Assembly: GCF_016653635.2 (NCBI RefSeq)
Contig: NZ_CP067420.1
Location: 1,991,501 to 2,055,500 of the forward strand
From: Skermanella sp. TT6
GTDB lineage: Bacteria; Pseudomonadota; Alphaproteobacteria; Azospirillales; Azospirillaceae
Length of the DNA stretch: 64,000 bases
Reading direction: 5' to 3'
The notes beneath the pieces are model-generated. The model was given only the letters and a program-made list of their open reading frames with translations. It made no database searches and was not told the DNA's origin. Shown here one piece after another: positions 1 through 8,023 of this stretch. The position numbers and the translations under genes were made by a program. Within the stretch, counting starts at the first letter, position 1. The number at the start of each line of letters is the position of its first letter.

Positions 1-30
1 CGCCTCTTTGGGCGTTTCCTCCCTAGACTC

Positions 31-57
31 AGGCCGCCCTCGGGCGGCCTTTTTTTC
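31..57 (+). terminator. intrinsic terminator of an upstream gene outside the window
   Basis: A perfect 8-bp stem (AGGCCGCC / GGCGGCCT) with a 4-nt loop is followed directly by a run of seven T. It ends a transcript entering from the left edge. Confidence 0.85.
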
Positions 58-284
58 TTCTCCGCCGGGCGCGATCCGTCAACGATCCGCAAGCCGCCGA
101 GAGGCGGGGGCCGCGACGCTTGTTCATCGGGCATGCAAACGCTAGTGTCCCATCCGCATCACGCCCCCGACACCCGGAACGATCGGGCCGGACTCTCCGG
201 TCCCGGTACGGGGCGGCATTGCATCAACGAAGAGCGCGTTCTTTGAGAAGCGCCTCAAGAAAGCGGCGAGGGAGTGGAGGCGAC

Positions 285-1328
285 ATGCCCGAGGGTAACA
301 ACACGCGCGTGGTGCTGGCGGAGCGGCCGGTGAACCGGGCTCCGGTGGAAGGCGATTTCCGGATCGAGCGGGTACCGCTCGCCGATCCGGCCGACGGCGA
401 GGTGCTGATCCGCAACGGCTTCCTGTCGCTCGACCCCTATATGCGGGGCCGGATGAGCGCCGCGAAGTCATACGCCGAGCCGGTGCAGGTCGGCGGCGTC
501 ATGCCCGGCGAAGCGGTCGGACAGGTCGTCGCGTCGCGGCATCCCGCTTGGCGCCCCGGCGACATGGTGCTGGGCAATACAGGCTGGCAGGAATTCGGGG
601 TGCTTCCCGGCGAGCGGATCACCCGCATCGATCCCAACTTGGCTCCGGCCTCCTATTATCTGGGCGTGCTGGGCATGCCGGGAATGACCGCCTACTGCGC
701 ACTGCTCTACCTGGGCGAGCCGCAGCCGGAACAGACCGTGCTGGTTTCGGCGGCATCGGGCGCCGTCGGTCAGGTGGTCGGCCAGATCGCGAAGATCCGC
801 GGCTGCCGGGTGGTCGGCATCGCCGGGTCGGACGACAAGCTCGCCTATGTCCGCGACCAGCTCGGCTTCGACGCGGCGCTCAACTACAAGGATCGGGACG
901 GCGGGACCAAGGAGTTCGAGACCCTGTCGCGGGAGGTGGCCGACTGCTGTCCCGACGGCGTGAACGTGTACTTCGACAATGTCGGGGGAGTCGTCCACGA
1001 CGCGGCCCTGGCCAACATCGCCCTGCACGGCCGGGTCATCGTCTGCGGGACCATCGCGGTCTACAACGAGTTGGAGAAGCGTGACATCGGCATCAGATGG
1101 ATGAGGCAGCTTCTGGTCAAGAGGGCCCGGATGGAAGGCTTCCTGGTCTTCGACCACGCCCACAGGACAGAGGAATTCCGCCATACCATGGCCGGATGGC
1201 TGAGCGAGGGCCGCGTCACCTACAAGGAGGACGTGGCCGAAGGGATCGAGTCCGCGCCCCGGGCGTTCATCGGGATGCTGGCCGGAGCCAACCGCGGCAA
1301 GCAGTTGGTCCGGATCAGCCAGGACTGA
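285..1328 (+). CDS. NADP-dependent oxidoreductase, zinc-independent MDR superfamily (CurA / alkenal reductase-like)
   Basis: A cytosolic enzyme of about 347 residues that probably reduces the C=C bond of alpha,beta-unsaturated carbonyls with NADPH, as in the CurA, prostaglandin reductase and leukotriene B4 dehydrogenase branch. Visible are the N-terminal LSLDPYMRGRM segment typical of this branch, a Rossmann glycine motif (SAASGAVGQVVGQ) and a following NADP-binding region. No structural zinc-site cysteines are seen. The ATG at 285 follows a strong GGAGTGGAGG site; an in-frame start 165 bases upstream would add residues unlike the family. It is monocistronic, and a weak copy of the lipid-regulon operator lies at 136-149. 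The physiological substrate is unknown. Confidence 0.85.
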   Translation: MPEGNNTRVVLAERPVNRAPVEGDFRIERVPLADPADGEVLIRNGFLSLDPYMRGRMSAAKSYAEPVQVGGVMPGEAVGQVVASRHPAWRPGDMVLGNTGWQEFGVLPGERITRIDPNLAPASYYLGVLGMPGMTAYCALLYLGEPQPEQTVLVSAASGAVGQVVGQIAKIRGCRVVGIAGSDDKLAYVRDQLGFDAALNYKDRDGGTKEFETLSREVADCCPDGVNVYFDNVGGVVHDAALANIALHGRVIVCGTIAVYNELEKRDIGIRWMRQLLVKRARMEGFLVFDHAHRTEEFRHTMAGWLSEGRVTYKEDVAEGIESAPRAFIGMLAGANRGKQLVRISQD

Positions 1329-1356
1329 GACCGGAGGTGCTGGGCGCCAGGAGCGC

Positions 1357-2043
1357 TCAGCCCGCCTTGCTCGTGGGTTGCTGCTGCTGGGCCGGCTCGT
1401 TGGCGAAGCCGTTGTTGAGCGCCCAGATCGCGGCCTGCGTCCGGTTGGTCGCGTTGATCTTGCGCAGCAGGCTCTTCAGGTGGACCTTCACGGTGGCTTC
1501 CGTGATGTTCAGGTGGTTTGCGACCACCTTGTTGCTGTCGCCGTTCAGCAGGCAACGGACGATCTGCACCTCGCGCTGGGACAGGCCCTTGCGGGCGCTC
1601 GGCATGTCCAGGGTGCTGGTGTTGATCCGCCCGCTGATCAGCAGGGCCGCCAGATGGGTCGGGAAAACCTTCTCGCCCATCATGACGAGGCGGAGGGACT
1701 GGATCAGCGCATCGGCCGACAGATCCTTCATCAGGCAGCCGTCGGCACCCGCGGCAAGGGCCGAGATCAGCCGCTGCGGGTCCATGTCGGCGGCCAGCAG
1801 CACGATCCGGCCGTCCGGCAGCAGGTCGCGCAGGGTCCGCAGGGTTTCGGTTTCCGTGTCGCTGTTCCAGGTCATGTCGAGCAGCACGAGCTCGACCCTC
1901 AACCCGCCTTGCACGAGGGAGACGCCCTCGGCGACGTTCTGAGCTTCGCCGGAGATTTCGAACTTCTCCCCGCTCAGAAGGAGCTTCAGGCCTTCGCGGA
2001 ACAGCTTGTTGTGGTCGATCAAAAGGACCTGTACAGGAGGCAT
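1357..2043 (-). CDS. LuxR/NarL-family response regulator
   Basis: A two-component DNA-binding regulator of 228 residues. The N-terminal receiver domain has its acidic pocket after VLLID and the phospho-acceptor Asp at about residue 56 (VLLDMTW). The C-terminal LuxR helix-turn-helix starts at LSQREVQIV and contains the recognition segment ITEATVKVHLKSLLRKI. The ATG at 2043 is preferred because GAGGA lies just upstream; a longer form starting at 2073 has no such site. No histidine kinase adjoins it, so its partner is encoded elsewhere. It is convergent with the oxidoreductase gene. Its targets cannot be read from the sequence. Confidence 0.88.
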   Translation of the reverse strand: MPPVQVLLIDHNKLFREGLKLLLSGEKFEISGEAQNVAEGVSLVQGGLRVELVLLDMTWNSDTETETLRTLRDLLPDGRIVLLAADMDPQRLISALAAGADGCLMKDLSADALIQSLRLVMMGEKVFPTHLAALLISGRINTSTLDMPSARKGLSQREVQIVRCLLNGDSNKVVANHLNITEATVKVHLKSLLRKINATNRTQAAIWALNNGFANEPAQQQQPTSKAG

Positions 2044-2451
2044 TGGGTTCCTCAGAGGTATAAATGAAACCATCCCAACTTACCTCAAGGCGACAGGATG
2101 AAAGTGGAAAAATAAGGCCTTTTTGTCGCCTATTTAGGGTTATTGTCTTTATGGATTAACACATATTCCCCCAATTTTCGAGAAGAATCAGTCCCGGCTC
2201 TTTTGGCGATAAGCGCGCGCTAATTCTTGCCGATCTTTTGCGAATTTCGGTGCCGGGATTAAATCCGTCGGCTCGTGCTTCCGGTGAAATCGCGCCTTGC
2301 TTATGGTGACGGGGAGTCCCACATTAGGGGTGTCGATGCTGTTCTGGTCTTCCACGTCTACCGTCCCTCGTGCCGGTACTGGTCTACCCTCAGTCACCTC
2401 GATGCCCTATCCGCGATATTGCGCGGGGCAACGCCAGCTTGGGAGAGACAT
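2044..2451. other. AT-rich intergenic region between a response regulator and cspA
   Basis: About 400 bases carry the divergent promoter of the response regulator and the long untranslated leader expected for a cold-shock gene. The part at 2095-2300 is markedly AT-richer than the surroundings. A minus-strand reading frame at 2188-2397 begins with GTG and has codon third positions unlike the neighbours. I do not regard it as a supported gene. Confidence 0.5.
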
Positions 2452-2661
2452 ATGTCCACTGGCACCGTGAAATGGTTCAATAGCACCAAGGGCTTCGGCT
2501 TCATTCAGCCGGACGATGGCACCCAGGACGTGTTCGTCCACATTTCGGCCGTCGAGCGCGCCGGCCTCGGCAATCTCCAGGAAGGCCAGAAGCTTTCCTA
2601 CGAGATCGTCCGCGACCCGCGTCGCGGCAAGAGCTCGGCGGAAAGCCTCCGGGCCCTCTGA
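2452..2661 (+). CDS. cspA: cold-shock protein, CspA family
   Basis: A single five-stranded OB-fold RNA/DNA-binding protein of 69 residues, acting as an RNA chaperone in the cytoplasm. Both nucleic-acid motifs are intact: RNP1 is KGFGFI at about residues 13-18 and RNP2 is VFVHI at about 27-31. The ATG at 2452 follows GGGAGAG. Upstream in-frame codons belong to the leader and do not resemble the family. A long 5' leader is typical of cold-inducible csp mRNAs, and a strong intrinsic terminator follows. The gene symbol is generic; several paralogues are usual in these bacteria. Confidence 0.92.
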   Translation: MSTGTVKWFNSTKGFGFIQPDDGTQDVFVHISAVERAGLGNLQEGQKLSYEIVRDPRRGKSSAESLRAL

Positions 2662-2672
2662 CTGGTACGGGA

Positions 2673-2702
2673 CGGGCGGCTTCGGCCGCCCGTTTTGTTT
2701 TT
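2673..2702 (+). terminator. intrinsic terminator of cspA
   Basis: An 8-bp stem (CGGGCGGC / GCCGCCCG) closed by a TTCG tetraloop is followed by TTTTGTTTTTT. Confidence 0.9.
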
Positions 2703-2777
2703 GGCCCGGTCTCCCTCCAGGTGAACCGGCCCCGGTTCGGTTCCTGAAGGCGACCCCGAACAAGGGAGGTCACCATC

Positions 2778-3020
2778 GTGGATCTTGCTGCCAAGCTTCC
2801 CGATATGACGGACAGCGCCCTCGCCACGCTGAACGGAAATGCCTCGCGCCTGCTGCAGAGCGGCACGACGGCTCAGAAGAAAGCCGCGACGGCCCTGATG
2901 CCGGCGCTCGAGCAGGAACTGGCGTCCCGCCGGCAGGCCAAGCAGGCCGCCAAGCAGGCGTCGGACGCGGCGCGCCCCGCATCCGCCCGCAAGCGCGCGA
3001 AGGCGAAGGCGGCCGAGTAG
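2778..3020 (+). CDS. small basic hypothetical protein
   Basis: An 80-residue protein of unknown function. The N-terminal half looks like a short helical domain (LPDMTDSALATLNGNASRLL). The C-terminal third is a lysine/alanine/arginine-rich tail (RRQAKQAAKQASDAARP and on) like nucleic-acid-binding or histone-like tails. It begins with GTG at 2778, supported by GGGAGGT seven bases upstream. It sits alone between the cspA terminator and a convergent kinase gene. The reading frame has the codon bias of its neighbours, so I consider it real; the function is not recognised. Confidence 0.7.
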   Translation: MDLAAKLPDMTDSALATLNGNASRLLQSGTTAQKKAATALMPALEQELASRRQAKQAAKQASDAARPASARKRAKAKAAE

Positions 3021-3049
3021 AACCCGGACCGCCCGGTATCTGCCGTTCC

Positions 3050-4117
3050 TCAGGCCAGCCGGGCCTGCTGCCACCCCAGCTCCGCCAGCAGCGGCGCCAT
3101 GCCGCCGACCGCGTCGGCGTCGGCCGAACTGGCGTTGCCCTGGAGTGCCCGAGCGCGCACCCCTTCGGCGATCGCGGCGATCCTGAACAGGCCGAAGGCC
3201 ATGTAGAAGCGCCAGTTGTCGATCCCGGCGCGGCCCGTCCGTCTCGCATAAGCCGCCACATACGCGTCCTCGGTCGGCAGTCCGAGCGCTGCCAGATCGA
3301 GTCCGCCCAAGCCGGTCAGGGCCTTCTGCCCGGTCGGCAGGTGCCAGATCATGCAATTATAGGCGAGATCGGCCAGGGGATGGCCGAGGGTGGACAATTC
3401 CCAGTCCAGGACGGCCAGGACCCGCGGCTCGGTCGGATGGAAGATCATGTTGTCGATCCGGAAATCCCCATGGGCGATCGCCGTTTCGTCCCCAGGCGGC
3501 CGGTTCGCCGGAAGCCACTCGATCAGCCGGTCCATGGCAGGCATCGGCTCGGTCCGGGCGGCTTGGTACTGGCGCGTCCAGCGGTCGATCTGGCGGCCGA
3601 TGTAGTTGTCCGGCTTGCCGTAGTCCGCCAGGCCCGCCGCGCGCCAGTCGACTGTGTGGAGCCGGGCCAGCGTGTCGTTCATGGCGTCGAAGATGCCGGC
3701 GCGCTCGTCCGGCGACAGGCCGGGCAGGGCCGGGTCCCAGAATATGCGCCCCTCGACGAAATCCATCACGTAGAACGCCGTCCCGATGATCGAGGTGTCC
3801 TCGCACAGCAGGTGCGGAGTCGCCACGGGGAAGCCGGCGCTCTTCAGCCCGGCCATCACCTTGTATTCGCGCTCAATCGCGTGGGCGGAGGGCAGCAGGG
3901 TGCCCGGCGGCTTCTTGCGCAGGACATAGCGCCGGTCCGGAGTGTCGATCAGGAAGGTCGGGTTCGACTGGCCGCCCTTGAACTGCTTGATGGCCGCCGG
4001 ACCGCGAAAGCCCGGCAGGGTCGCGGTCAGGTAGGAGACCAGGGCGCCCTCGTCGAACCGGTGCGCCTCGCGCACCGCGCCGGTATCGGTCTTTCCGGGA
4101 TTGGGCTTCGTCGTCAT
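3050..4117 (-). CDS. APH-family phosphotransferase (ACAD10/11 N-domain / LvaA-like)
   Basis: A 355-residue kinase-like protein of the aminoglycoside phosphotransferase fold. The catalytic loop HGDFRIDN (about residue 217) and the metal-binding DWE (about 239) are intact, and an N-terminal ATP-binding region ([12 protein letters not shown]) is present. Members of this branch next to acyl-CoA genes resemble the kinase half of human ACAD10/ACAD11 and LvaA of Pseudomonas levulinate catabolism, which phosphorylate 4-hydroxyacyl-CoA rather than drugs. It lies 15 bases downstream of the SDR gene on the same strand, forming an operon behind a PsrA-type site. The substrate is inferred from family and context; drug resistance is unlikely. 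Confidence 0.85.
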   Translation of the reverse strand: MTTKPNPGKTDTGAVREAHRFDEGALVSYLTATLPGFRGPAAIKQFKGGQSNPTFLIDTPDRRYVLRKKPPGTLLPSAHAIEREYKVMAGLKSAGFPVATPHLLCEDTSIIGTAFYVMDFVEGRIFWDPALPGLSPDERAGIFDAMNDTLARLHTVDWRAAGLADYGKPDNYIGRQIDRWTRQYQAARTEPMPAMDRLIEWLPANRPPGDETAIAHGDFRIDNMIFHPTEPRVLAVLDWELSTLGHPLADLAYNCMIWHLPTGQKALTGLGGLDLAALGLPTEDAYVAAYARRTGRAGIDNWRFYMAFGLFRIAAIAEGVRARALQGNASSADADAVGGMAPLLAELGWQQARLA

Positions 4118-4132
4118 GGCTTTCTCCGGGTG

Positions 4133-4897
4133 TCAGAGCGGGTCGGAGATCGTGGCGCCGCCGTCGGCGACGATGACCTGTCCCGTGACGAAACGCGCGG
4201 CGCGCGACGCCAGGAACGTGGCGATACCGCCGATATCGTCCGGATCGCCGATCCGTCGCAGGGGCGTGCGCTCCTCGACGCGCTTCAGCAGGTCGGGGTT
4301 CTCCCACAGGGCCCGCGCGAAGTCGGTCTTCACCAGGCCCGGGGCGATGCAGTTGACCCGGATGCCGCGCGGCCCCCATTCGACCGCGAGATTGCGGGCG
4401 AGCTGCGCTTCCGCCGCCTTGGAGACGCCGTAGATGCCGATCACGGGATTGCCGGTCAGGGCGGTGATGCTGGACAGCAGGACGACCGCGCCGTCCCCCC
4501 GCTCCGCCATCTGCGGAAGGACCATGTTGCACAGCCAGAAGGTGCTGCGGACATTGGTGCCCAGGATCTTGTCGAAGGCCTCGTCGCTGACCTCGATCGA
4601 TGGGCCGTAGACCGGGTTGGTCGCGGCGTTGCAGACCAGCACGTCGATCCGCCCCCAGGTTTCCAGCGTGGTATCGACGAGGGTGCGAAGTTCCTCCTTG
4701 CGGGAGATGTTGCACGGCACCGCCATCGCCTCGAAGCCGGCGCGCCCCAGTTCCTCGGCCACGGCGGCGCAGGCGTCCGCCTTGCGGCTGGAAATCACCA
4801 CCTTTGCGCCGGCCCGCGCCATGCATTCCGCGATCGACCGGCCGATCCCCCGGCTGGAGCCGGTGATCAGGGCGACCTTGCCCGTCAAGTCGAACAT
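4133..4897 (-). CDS. short-chain dehydrogenase/reductase (SDR)
   Basis: A 254-residue NAD(P)-dependent oxidoreductase with the classical SDR signature: a TGSSRGIGR cofactor loop near the N-terminus, NAAT at about residue 90, and the catalytic Ser with YGVSK (Tyr and Lys) at about residues 155-160. It is the first gene of a two-gene operon with the APH-like kinase. The ATG at 4897 is chosen because GAGGGGAAG precedes it; a start 45 bases upstream lacks a ribosome site. In LvaABCD-like systems the SDR oxidises or reduces a hydroxyacyl intermediate, a plausible role here. The operon promoter carries a CAAACGTTTG palindrome. Confidence 0.87.
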   Translation of the reverse strand: MFDLTGKVALITGSSRGIGRSIAECMARAGAKVVISSRKADACAAVAEELGRAGFEAMAVPCNISRKEELRTLVDTTLETWGRIDVLVCNAATNPVYGPSIEVSDEAFDKILGTNVRSTFWLCNMVLPQMAERGDGAVVLLSSITALTGNPVIGIYGVSKAAEAQLARNLAVEWGPRGIRVNCIAPGLVKTDFARALWENPDLLKRVEERTPLRRIGDPDDIGGIATFLASRAARFVTGQVIVADGGATISDPL

Positions 4898-4989
4898 GCG
4901 CTTCCCCTCAGGTTCCTGTCTTTGGAGCGAAGCCCGTGGCATGGTGCCCCGCCTTTCGTGAACCGCAAGCCGAGGCTTCTGGATTCACT

Positions 4990-5006
4990 CAAACGTTTGT
5001 TCTAAT
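4990..5006. promoter_or_regulatory. PsrA-type operator upstream of the SDR/kinase operon
   Basis: It contains the perfect palindrome CAAACGTTTG (4990-4999), continuing to GTTCTAAT. In the alignment with the sites at 6525, 6548, 6627 and 13422 it reads CAAAC-GTTT-GTTCT-AAT. It lies 93 bases upstream of the SDR start and 63 bases upstream of the divergent surE start. Confidence 0.6.
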
Positions 5007-5068
5007 TCTACGCCATGGGGCGGGGCCTGTCGAGCGGGCTCCGTCCATGGACCCAAGGAGAAACCGAC

Positions 5069-5842
5069 ATGACGGACCGTCCGTTCAACCGCGTGCTTCT
5101 GACCAACGACGACGGCATCGGCGAGCCGGGCCTGGAGATCCTGGAAGAGGCCGCGGCCACGCTGGCGCATGAAGTCTGGGTGGTGGCGCCGGAACATGAC
5201 CAGAGCGGCACGGCCAACTCCATCAGCCTGCACCAGCCGATCCGGGTCCGCGAGCGCGGGCACCGGCGCTACAGCGTCAACGGAACGCCGGCCGATTGCA
5301 TCCTGATGGGCGTGCAGCACCTGATGGGCGACCAGCGTCCCGACCTCGTGCTGTCCGGCATCAACGCGGGCGCCAACCTGGGAGACGACGTGGCCTATTC
5401 CGGCACGGTCGCCGGCGCCATGACCGCCCTGTTCCTGGGCATCCGCGGGATCGCGCTGAGCCAGTCGTACCGCACCCGCAACTCCGTGCCCTGGGAGACC
5501 GCCGCCCACTGGGCGCCGAAGGTGATCCGGACGCTGACGACGGGCGGCTGGTCGGGCAATCTCTGCTACAACGTGAACTTTCCCGACATCCCGCCGGACG
5601 AGGTCACCGCGATGGAGGCGGTCCGCCAAGGCGAGGGCGGCATCCTCAACATCGGCATCGAACAGCGGGAGGATACCCGCGAGAAAGCCTATTATTGGCT
5701 GCGCTTCCTGCGCGAGCGCCGCGAACTGGCCCCGGATACCGACGTCGCCGCGCTGAAGCGGGGCGCGGTGGCCGTCACTCCGCTGAAGTTCGACCGCACC
5801 GACCTGGACGCCATGGCCGATCTGCGCAAGACGCTATCCTGA
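5069..5842 (+). CDS. surE: 5'/3'-nucleotidase SurE
   Basis: A metal-dependent phosphohydrolase of 257 residues that dephosphorylates nucleoside 5'- and 3'-monophosphates and short polyphosphates in the cytoplasm. The family signature LLTNDDGI at the N-terminus supplies the paired metal-binding aspartates. The Ser/Asn cluster SGTANS and the VNGTPADC and SGINAGANLG segments complete the active site. The ATG at 5069 has AAGGAG eight bases upstream. The usual alphaproteobacterial neighbours of surE (serS, pcm) are absent; here it stands divergent from a lipid-catabolism operon and convergent with a TetR gene, overlapping that gene's end by nine bases. The length fits the family. Confidence 0.9.
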   Translation: MTDRPFNRVLLTNDDGIGEPGLEILEEAAATLAHEVWVVAPEHDQSGTANSISLHQPIRVRERGHRRYSVNGTPADCILMGVQHLMGDQRPDLVLSGINAGANLGDDVAYSGTVAGAMTALFLGIRGIALSQSYRTRNSVPWETAAHWAPKVIRTLTTGGWSGNLCYNVNFPDIPPDEVTAMEAVRQGEGGILNIGIEQREDTREKAYYWLRFLRERRELAPDTDVAALKRGAVAVTPLKFDRTDLDAMADLRKTLS

Positions 5843-6523
5843 CGCCGAGGCCGTCTCCGAGACCGCTGCCCTGGCCGACGCGTGCGGTCCCTGGAACCCG
5901 GCCACCGCGAAGTCGATCATCCGCTCGATCAGCGCGTCGGTGTCCTCCAGGTCGCACAGGCCGCCGGAGATGGCCTCCAGCCGGCCCAGGTCGGTGATGG
6001 TGTAGTGCATGAGCGCCAGCGTGAAGTGCAGGCGCCAATAGATCTCCTCCTGCGGCAGATGGGGCATCGCCCGGCCGAGCGGCACCACGAAACGCTGCAG
6101 GTGCCCGACATCCTTGTCCATCAGGGCGCGCATCTCCGGCGTTCCGTCGGTGCGTACCCGTGCCATGAACTGGATGAAGACCGACAGCCCGCCGCTGGGG
6201 TTCTGGGTCCAGCGGATCGGCGGGCACAGGAGGGCGTGCAGGATCTCGCGTAGCGGTACCGGCCCGCCGGCGGCCCGCGCCTCCGCTTCCTTCAGCAGGG
6301 CCACGCGCTCCCGGTTGAGGTCGGCGGCGCGGCGCTTGAACACCGCCAGCAGCAAGGCGTCCTTGGAGCCGAAATGATAGTTGACCGCGGCCAGATTGAC
6401 GCCCGCGGCGGCCGTGATCTCCCGCAGGGACACGCTGGCGAAGCTCCGCTCCGCGAACAGTCGCTCCGCCGTGTCCAGGATGATCTCCTTGGTCTCCAAT
6501 CCGCGCATGATCCAGTTCCGCAT
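5834..6523 (-). CDS. TetR-family repressor resembling PsrA
   Basis: A 229-residue transcriptional regulator. Its N-terminal helix-turn-helix (SLREITAAAGVNLAAVNYHF) and the following GSKDALLLAVFKR closely recall PsrA of Pseudomonas, a fatty-acid-responsive repressor of beta-oxidation genes. The C-terminal ligand domain keeps matching features such as a WRLHF segment. It is divergent from an acyl-CoA dehydrogenase, and several operator copies lie in the shared promoter, one immediately upstream of its own start, so autoregulation is likely. The ATG at 6523 abuts an operator and lacks a clear ribosome site; the ATG at 6508 is an equally possible start. The ligand is predicted to be a long-chain acyl compound by family only. 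Confidence 0.85.
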   Translation of the reverse strand: MRNWIMRGLETKEIILDTAERLFAERSFASVSLREITAAAGVNLAAVNYHFGSKDALLLAVFKRRAADLNRERVALLKEAEARAAGGPVPLREILHALLCPPIRWTQNPSGGLSVFIQFMARVRTDGTPEMRALMDKDVGHLQRFVVPLGRAMPHLPQEEIYWRLHFTLALMHYTITDLGRLEAISGGLCDLEDTDALIERMIDFAVAGFQGPHASARAAVSETASASG

Positions 6524-6524
6524 T

Positions 6525-6537
6525 CAAACAGCGTTTC
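6525..6537. promoter_or_regulatory. PsrA-type operator at the repressor's own start
   Basis: CAAAC-AGC-GTTTC, flanked as TT...AA, directly upstream of the first ATG of the TetR gene. The spacer is one base shorter than in the other copies. Confidence 0.55.
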
Positions 6538-6547
6538 AATCTTAATT

Positions 6548-6561
6548 CATACGTTCGCTTC
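6548..6561. promoter_or_regulatory. degenerate PsrA-type operator in the divergent promoter
   Basis: CATAC-GTTC-GCTTC followed by AAT and preceded by ATT. It matches the consensus half-sites at four of five positions each, between the TetR gene and the acyl-CoA dehydrogenase. Confidence 0.4.
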
Positions 6562-6626
6562 AATCAATGACGACGGGGCGCGATATGCCCATGGACAAAC
6601 GGCCTGTAAAGGATCTATCGTCTCCG

Positions 6627-6646
6627 ATTGAAACGATCGTTTGAAT
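6627..6646. promoter_or_regulatory. strong PsrA-type operator upstream of acyl-CoA dehydrogenase
   Basis: ATTGAAACGATCGTTTGAAT is a 20-base palindrome with one mismatched pair, with the core GAAAC-GATC-GTTTG. It lies 28 bases before the GTG start of the acyl-CoA dehydrogenase and would cover the promoter or early transcript. Confidence 0.7.
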
Positions 6647-6673
6647 GAATTTTCCGATCAGGGAGAGAACGCC

Positions 6674-7885
6674 GTGTCCGCCAGCCTCCAGACCGCCTCC
6701 GACGCCTCCGGCCTGCGTGACAGGCTGCTCGCCTTCATGGACCGGCACATCTATCCCAACGAGGCGGTATGGCATGAGCAGCACGCCGCCCAGGCCGATC
6801 GCTGGCAGGCCCCGCCGATCGTCGAGGAACTGAAGGCCAAGGCGCGGGAGGAGGGGCTGTGGAACCTGTTCCTGCCCGCCAGCGAACTGGGCGCCGGGCT
6901 GTCCAACAGCGACTACGCGCCGCTGTGCGAGATCATGGGCCGTTCCTTCATGGCGCCGGAGATCTTCAACTGTTCCGCGCCGGACACCGGCAACATGGAG
7001 GTCCTGGTCCGTTACGGCACGCCGGAGCAGAAGGAGCGCTGGCTGAAACCGCTGCTGGCCGGCGAGATCCGCTCCTGCTTCGCCATGACCGAACCGGACG
7101 TCGCGTCTTCCGACGCCACCAACATCGAATGCCGGATCGAGCGCGACGGCGACCATTACGTCGTCAACGGCCGCAAATGGTGGTCGTCGGGGGCCAACGA
7201 CCCGCGTTGCAGGATCGCGATCCTGATGGGCAAGACCGACCCGTCCGCGCCGAAGCACCGGCAGCAGTCGATGATCCTCGTGCCGTTCGACACGCCCGGC
7301 GTCGAGGTGGTCCGGCCGTTGACCGTGTTCGGTTACGACGACGCGCCCCACGGCCATGCCGAAGTGACCTATACCGATGTCCGCGTTCCCGCCTCCAACA
7401 TCCTGCTGGGCGAAGGCAGGGGCTTCGAGATCGCGCAGGGACGCCTGGGTCCGGGCCGCATCCACCATTGCATGCGCCTGATCGGCCAAGCCGAGAGGGC
7501 GCTGGAAGCCATGTGCGCCCGCGCCCACGCCCGCGTCGCCTTCGGCAAGCCGTTGGCCCACCAGGGCGCCCTGCGGCACGAGATCGCGCGGTCCCGAATC
7601 GAGATCGAACAGGCGCGGCTTCTGGTGATGGAAGCGGCGCGCCGGATGGATGCCGTCGGCAACAAGGAGGCTCGGGGCCTGATCGCGATGATCAAGGTGG
7701 TGGCGCCCAATGTCGCGCTGGCGGTCATCGACCGGGCGATCCAGGTCCATGGCGGCGCCGGCGTCTGCCAGGACCACCATCTGGCTTATGCCTGGGCCTC
7801 GGCCCGTACCCTCAGGCTGGCGGACGGGCCGGACGAGGTTCACCTGGAGTCCGTCGCTCGACTGGAGCTGGCGAGGCACGGCTGA
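6674..7885 (+). CDS. acyl-CoA dehydrogenase (ACAD10/11-like, LvaC-like)
   Basis: A flavoprotein of 403 residues. The N-terminal helical domain starts at [17 protein letters not shown], the FAD/substrate motif [13 protein letters not shown] lies near residue 140, and a C-terminal [12 protein letters not shown] segment is followed by [10 protein letters not shown]. This style, with the IYPNE start and the LADGPDEVH end, is that of the dehydrogenase half of ACAD10/ACAD11 and related bacterial enzymes that often occur with an APH-like kinase. It may act on phosphorylated 4-hydroxyacyl-CoA or on branched acyl-CoAs. The GTG at 6674 is preferred because GGGAGAG lies six bases upstream; a TTG at 6641 falls inside the operator. 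It is controlled by the divergent PsrA-like repressor. Confidence 0.87.
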   Translation: MSASLQTASDASGLRDRLLAFMDRHIYPNEAVWHEQHAAQADRWQAPPIVEELKAKAREEGLWNLFLPASELGAGLSNSDYAPLCEIMGRSFMAPEIFNCSAPDTGNMEVLVRYGTPEQKERWLKPLLAGEIRSCFAMTEPDVASSDATNIECRIERDGDHYVVNGRKWWSSGANDPRCRIAILMGKTDPSAPKHRQQSMILVPFDTPGVEVVRPLTVFGYDDAPHGHAEVTYTDVRVPASNILLGEGRGFEIAQGRLGPGRIHHCMRLIGQAERALEAMCARAHARVAFGKPLAHQGALRHEIARSRIEIEQARLLVMEAARRMDAVGNKEARGLIAMIKVVAPNVALAVIDRAIQVHGGAGVCQDHHLAYAWASARTLRLADGPDEVHLESVARLELARHG

Positions 7886-8023
7886 GCCGCATTATCCGAA
7901 AACGTCGCCGATAAAGAGGCTTCCCGCCCGGACTGCGGAAGGGATAAAACGCTTCCCGACGTGTTTACGGTTCCGTGCCGCGCCTCGGCGGCACGGGATA
8001 CAGGGAAGGATCGGCTTCTGCAT

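Noticed and set aside
2188-2397. Minus-strand frame of 69 codons upstream of cspA
   Set aside because: It starts at GTG, its codon third positions are unlike all neighbours, and it lies in the AT-rich promoter and leader of cspA. No family is recognised.
3050-4117. Aminoglycoside-resistance gene
   Set aside because: The APH fold is there, but the sequence style and the neighbouring acyl-CoA genes place it with the ACAD10/11- and LvaA-like kinases.
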